From assembly GCA_035772735.1 (NCBI GenBank), contig JASDFA010000010.1:93268001-93332000 (forward strand): a DNA stretch of 64,000 bases, given 5' to 3'. A program made the position numbers and the translations under genes. Numbering within the stretch: the stretch's first letter is position 1; each line of letters begins with the position of its first letter. Of this stretch, positions 60,276 through 64,000 are shown piece by piece. The notes below the pieces were generated by a model, which did no database searches, was not told where the DNA came from, and worked only from the letters and a program-made list of their open reading frames with translations. The DNA is from Datura wrightii (taxonomy: Eukaryota; Streptophyta; Magnoliopsida; Solanales; Solanaceae).

Positions 60276-60743
60276 ATGTTTTCTCCCACTTACTTAGTAC
60301 ATTCAAAGTACTGACGCATACTATTATACTGTATCATTTCATGATACAGTTGCGAGTTCTCAGACTTAACACCGTTAGACACCGCGGTTCAGATCCTCCA
60401 CCTCAACAGTTGAAGTGTGAGTCCTCATCATTCGAGGGCCTTATTTCATTTCATTAAGTTAGTTCATTGTTTTTAGCCAGACTTAGAGTTAGTTGGTGGT
60501 TTGTCCCAGCAACTCATCAGTTAGAGGGCTTTCAAACACAGGAATAAATTTCAGACTTTAGATGTTCTTAAATTTTACATTTTTAGTTTTATTTTCATAA
60601 ATGCTTTTATACTATTATTTCAAAGCTTCCGCTATATTTTTTTTACTCAGAATACCAGTGTATGATTCAACAGGGATTGACTTGGGGTCACTTGTGGCTT
60701 CAAGTACCGTGTCCCATCCAGGGAGTAGACTCGGGGCCTGACA
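60275..60743 (+). mobile_element. 3' LTR tail of the decayed Tekay-like element
   Basis: Ends cggggcctgaca. It resembles 430-938: cttacttagtacattc, tatcatttcatgata, gtgagtcctcatc, a gcaactcatcagttag block, and a gactcg ... gaca end. The upstream half of the LTR is missing. Confidence 0.7.
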
Positions 60744-61580
60744 TCTTAGAATTTTGCTTCCTTAAGAAATATTAAACATAAAGAGAATACAATACAAGTG
60801 TTTAACATTGATTTCGAATCACTTTATGTAACCCTAGTTTGTTAATTCACCATGGTTCCCACAACCTAGTTGTGGAGGTTCTTGCCTCTCATGATTGTAA
60901 AATCGTTATTAGCACTCATAGACAAACACATAATTGAATACTTACAATGATGATTAAAAGAATACCTAATTTGAATATTGCAAGAATTGACGTTGAATAA
61001 TCCAAGAACACAAAAGAAATCAAAGCAAGAAATCTCTAAGACCTGAATTAGAATTCACAACAACTTGTCTATCTAATTGCGTCTAATCGCTTCTCTCTAC
61101 TGAAAATAACCTAAAAATTATTTATAAAAATAATTGGAACCTTTTCCTAAGTAAACAGGAAAACTACAAAAACTATCGCAACCTTTACCTACGACCCGTA
61201 ATAAGATTGTACGAGTAATACCTTGACTCGTACGCTGGTTGTCTTCTGCTGAAGCTGGCTAAGTTTTAAGACATGGTATGACTCGTACTAAGAACATACG
61301 AGTTGTACGATCTTCCCGTGGCTTAATCTTGCAATTGCTGGAATCTTCTGTTAACTTCCACGGATGGCATGATATGACTCCTACCTTTATCACACAATCC
61401 GTGAGTCCTTCCTGTACTTTTAGTTTTTTCATTCATCTATTCTTCTAGTCTTTTCCATGGTTCCTTGCCACCCTTACTAGGATATTTGGCCTATGCAATT
61501 TCTCCTAAACACACCTCAATACATGCTATTTTCTCAATTTTAAGCATCGTAAGTGCTATAAACTCACATAACATTAGTGA
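60744..61580. other. Unclassified block with repeated cgtacgag-like motifs
   Basis: No recognisable protein. Minus-strand text has a TTATAAATAATT box (around 61110-61125). The region 61190-61320 has several tacgag/ctcgta words in both orientations. It could be a fragment of another LTR or other transposon on the minus strand, but neither ends nor primer site are visible. Confidence 0.35.
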
Positions 61581-62738
61581 ACATCGACCTCTATTTCACT
61601 AGAGGTCGTCAGCCCCAGCGCCATCATCAACCAGTGTTCTGTCCATATCTAGGCATGATCATAGGGGTAGATGATTAGGCTCTAGAGTTTAGGGGAGCAT
61701 GTTAGGAGAGCCAAGCTCCAGTTTGTAGGAGATGTGGTAGGAGGCATACAAGAGAGTGCTTGGCAGGTAGAGGTGCATGTTTCGGGTGTGGAAAGCTTGA
61801 TCATCTAATCAGAGAATTCCTTTAAGCAAGACAAGGCCATTGTAGAGGCCGTGACCCATCCACCAGTTTAATAATTCCACCAGTACACTCAACTCAGCAT
61901 GGTGTATCCACTAATGCAGGTGGTGGCCATTGTCCAAATTGATTTTATGCACTATCATCTCGTCAGGAGCAGGAGGTCTCTCCCGATGTGATCACTGATA
62001 TGTTGCGAGTATTCCATCTTGATGTGTTTGCTTTAGTAGATCTAGGGGATACCTTATCTTTTATGACTCCTTATGTTGCTGTTAGTTTCAGAGTTAGTCT
62101 CAAAATCCTATTCGAACCCTTCATAATTGCTACTCCAGTCCATGTATTATAGCTCGATGGATATATAAAAATTTTCTTGTCACAGTCCTTCATATAGTAC
62201 CCTCAAAAGACCTAGTAGATTTAGATATGATCGATTTTTATGTTATCTTCGGTATGGACTGGTTAAATGCATGTTATGCTTCAGTGAAGTGTAGAACTCA
62301 TCCAGTAGAGTTTTTATTTTCGGGCAAGCAAATCCTAGGATGGAAAGGAAGTCAAGTTGTTCCTGTAGGTAGCTTTGTTTCCTATCTCAAGCCCGGGAAG
62401 AATATTTCTATGGGTTGTGTGTATCATCTAGTTTGGGTTAAGGATTCTACGTCCGAGTCCCCAACTCTTTAGTAAGATTCTATAATATGTGAGTATCCAA
62501 AGGTGTTTCATGAAGATCTACTAGGAGTCCCTCCCGAGTGGGATATTTACTGGTTGAGGCACACAACTTGAGATACACCATTCACCCTGGTAGTACGAAA
62601 ATGTACCGCGATTTATGGGTTATTTACTGGCGGAATGGCATGAAAAGAGACATTACTGAATTTGTAGCTAAGTGCCTGAATAGCCAGCAAGTCAAGGTAG
62701 AGCACCAGAGACCAGGGGGTATGATCCAGGATATCAGC
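61581..62738 (+). mobile_element. Second decayed Tekay-like fragment (gag knuckle, protease, integrase zinc domain)
   Basis: 61581-61840 aligns with 59340-59600 of the previous element (ccatcatc, zinc knuckle C-F-G-C-G-K). A protease region follows from about 61960. Then 62227-62472 is the post-protease linker (F-G-M-D-W-L-N-A-C-Y, then S-Y-L-K-P-G-K), and 62538-62738 is the integrase zinc-binding region. RT and RNase H are missing. It is distinct from the 57396 element, being more diverged and with different deletions. Confidence 0.72.
62227..62472 (+). pseudogene. Protease C-terminal/linker fragment
   Basis: 81 codons starting at ATG. The I-F-G-M-D-W motif and G-W-K-G, F-V-S-Y-L-K-P-G-K blocks are homologous to the intact-frame element at 11972-14791 and to 59934-60275. 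It ends at TAG. Confidence 0.75.
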
Positions 62739-62753
62739 TGTTATACCCCGTAA
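62538..62753 (+). pseudogene. Integrase zinc-domain fragment, running into the next LTR
   Basis: H-N-x-R-Y-T-I-H-P-G-S-T-K-M-Y and W-R-N-G-M-K-R-D-I are the H-H half; the Cys pair reads C-L-N-S-Q-Q, lacking the second Cys. The open frame extends past the real coding part, since 62739 onward is LTR. Confidence 0.75.
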
Positions 62754-62859
62754 GATTTGCGGCACCTAGATGGCCTATTCGCACGTTGGTTAAGCATATT
62801 TGAAAGCCATACGTGCTAGGGAAAGGCCCGGGAAAGGATCGAACGAGTATCCTATCGAA

Positions 62860-62947
62860 CCATCGCGGAAGGAGCCAGGGCAGAGCCCCTGCGCGATGGC
62901 AACGTGTCACAGAGGTGGAGCCTCTGCGTTGGCTCCATGACACGTTG
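62860..62947 (+). repeat. GC-rich palindromic module in the right-hand LTR
   Basis: ccatcgcgg ... gcgatgg followed by acgtgtcacagagg ... ctccatgacacgttg; a diverged version of the same module. Confidence 0.78.
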
Positions 62948-62965
62948 GGCTTGTCCAGGCCCAAG

Positions 62966-62974
62966 TATATAAAG
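62966..62974 (+). promoter_or_regulatory. TATA box of the right-hand LTR
   Basis: tatataaag, 19 bp after the GC-rich module, matching the minus-strand box at 18510-18518. Confidence 0.65.
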
Positions 62975-64000
62975 CCCCACTTCTATATTAAATCAAATTA
63001 TTCATTATAATTTCTAGAGAATTCATAGAAAACAGAGAGAGATGAAGAGGGTTAATATATTATCATCCGATTACGCTGCCAAACGTAGTCCAAACTTAAA
63101 TTAACTCCAGATACCGAGGTATTTAGCAGCAGGGAGCATTCCTACGGATTTAGTTTCGCGAAATTCGGCCGACAAATCGTCGTGCTACCGGGATAAGGTA
63201 AGTGGAATTGCTCCAAACTAGTGTCTATGTGTTCCTAGCCGTAAAGTGAATACTTCTCCCTTCTGGACTTTTGAAAAATAGCAAGTTTTTGACCGTCTTT
63301 CGATAAGCCTAAGTTTAGGCTATAATTATATTGAAAGTGATGTTTTCTTTCAGAAAAGTGTTGTATTTAGTACTAATTGACGTATATATGAATGCAGTTG
63401 GGAGAAATAGCTGGAGTACTGACCGAGCCTCGTTCGACAGTCGGATAACTCGAGGTTAAGGTATGTGAAGTTGTTCTTCGACAAGTTAGTAAGTCTTAGC
63501 TTGGTAAATCATAGTAAACTCCGTATTTGAAACTCTTAGAGTTGAATGTTGAGAATTAGGTAAGTCTAATAGATTCTGAGTTGTGTTGTCGTATCGTATT
63601 CGGTTCGAAAGTTAGTAAAGCATGCGCCAAAGGGAGAATTAGCATCCCAGATTCAATATAGTTTATTGTATGATTAGCAAGCATGTTGTAGAATAAAAAC
63701 AGACAGATTTTTAGAATAAAGTTAGTAAAGTAAAATCAGATAGACATACAGTTTTATGGCTATAGATTAGCCATTCAGACAGATAGTATCCCGGCTACAG
63801 ATTAGCCAAACAGTTAAATAAAGATTTCAGAATCAGTATAATACAGAAAGAGATCAGAATAAGGAAATCAGATTTCAGATAGTCTTTTTCAGTTATACAT
63901 GCTTGCTACTTATATGTGCTATTTGTTTGTTGAGACTTGATGTGGCGTGAGGGCACCTTATTGAGCGTCCTCGCCGCCCCTGGGATGGTAATCGTGTCGC

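Larger units (their letters stand above)
57396..60743 (+). mobile_element. Decayed Tekay-like gypsy element (pol deleted)
   Basis: It starts tgttacaccc (LTR-like) and ends ctgaca. Internal parts in order: leader, gag fragments, zinc knuckle, protease, then a jump at about 60275 into LTR tail sequence. RT, RNase H and integrase are missing, and many stops and frameshifts break what remains. Clearly older than the intact insertions. No target duplication was identified. Confidence 0.75.
62739..64000 (+). mobile_element. LTR related to that of the 10.4-kb Tekay-type element, cut by the window end
   Basis: It starts tgttataccccgta, the reverse complement of the 18746 end, and aligns with that LTR through the GC module, the TATA box and the following leader (for example cgttggttaagcatatttga). 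Many substitutions separate the two. It is in plus orientation, opposite to the 8338-18746 copy. It interrupts the integrase fragment at 62738. Confidence 0.85.

Overview
The window reads as plant nuclear DNA, probably from a dicot and plausibly from a nightshade (Solanaceae). The evidence is the set of plant LTR-retrotransposon lineages (Tekay-type chromovirus, Athila-type Ty3/gypsy, short-LTR Ty1/copia), the AT-rich background and the lack of any bacterial gene organisation. I recognise no intact host gene. Almost all of the window is repeat DNA, apparently heterochromatin.

Layout. 1-938 is the 3' end of a gypsy LTR cut by the window edge. About 939-56905 is an array of nine head-to-tail units of about 4.15 kb (U1-U9; U9 partial). 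Each unit has a large inverted repeat of about 1.1 kb whose two arms carry the same short coding-like fragment, with a GA microsatellite at the outer edge of the right arm. Three retrotransposons are inserted in the array, each with clean 5-bp target duplications: (i) a 10.4 kb Tekay-type chromovirus on the minus strand (8338-18746, TSD ttggt) in U2, with gag-pol in one reading frame broken by three stop codons; (ii) a 2.2 kb internally deleted copia element on the minus strand (37462-39680, TSD ttata) in U7; (iii) a 9.8 kb Athila-type element on the plus strand (45970-55726, TSD gtaag) in U9, which keeps gag and protease, lacks RT, RNase H and integrase, and carries an extra ORF resembling the plant transposon-associated domain family (Transposase_32-like).

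Right of the array, 56906-57395 is AT-rich DNA with a CT microsatellite. 57396-60743 is a decayed Tekay-like element (5' LTR part, gag pieces, protease, 3' LTR end). 60744-61580 is unclassified. 61581-62738 is a second decayed Tekay-like gag/protease/integrase fragment. 62739-64000 is the start of an LTR related to that of the 10.4 kb element, in the opposite orientation and running off the window.

The strongest non-obvious signals are: a GC-rich palindromic module found 20-30 bp upstream of the TATA box in the LTRs of both the Tekay and the Athila lineage, repeated inside the Athila element next to another TATA-like site; a possible internal promoter plus spliced leader for the extra Athila ORF; and the repeated foldback carrying a captured gene fragment, a possible source of hairpin small RNAs. 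By-eye LTR comparison orders the insertions copia (oldest), Tekay, Athila (youngest), all later than the array.
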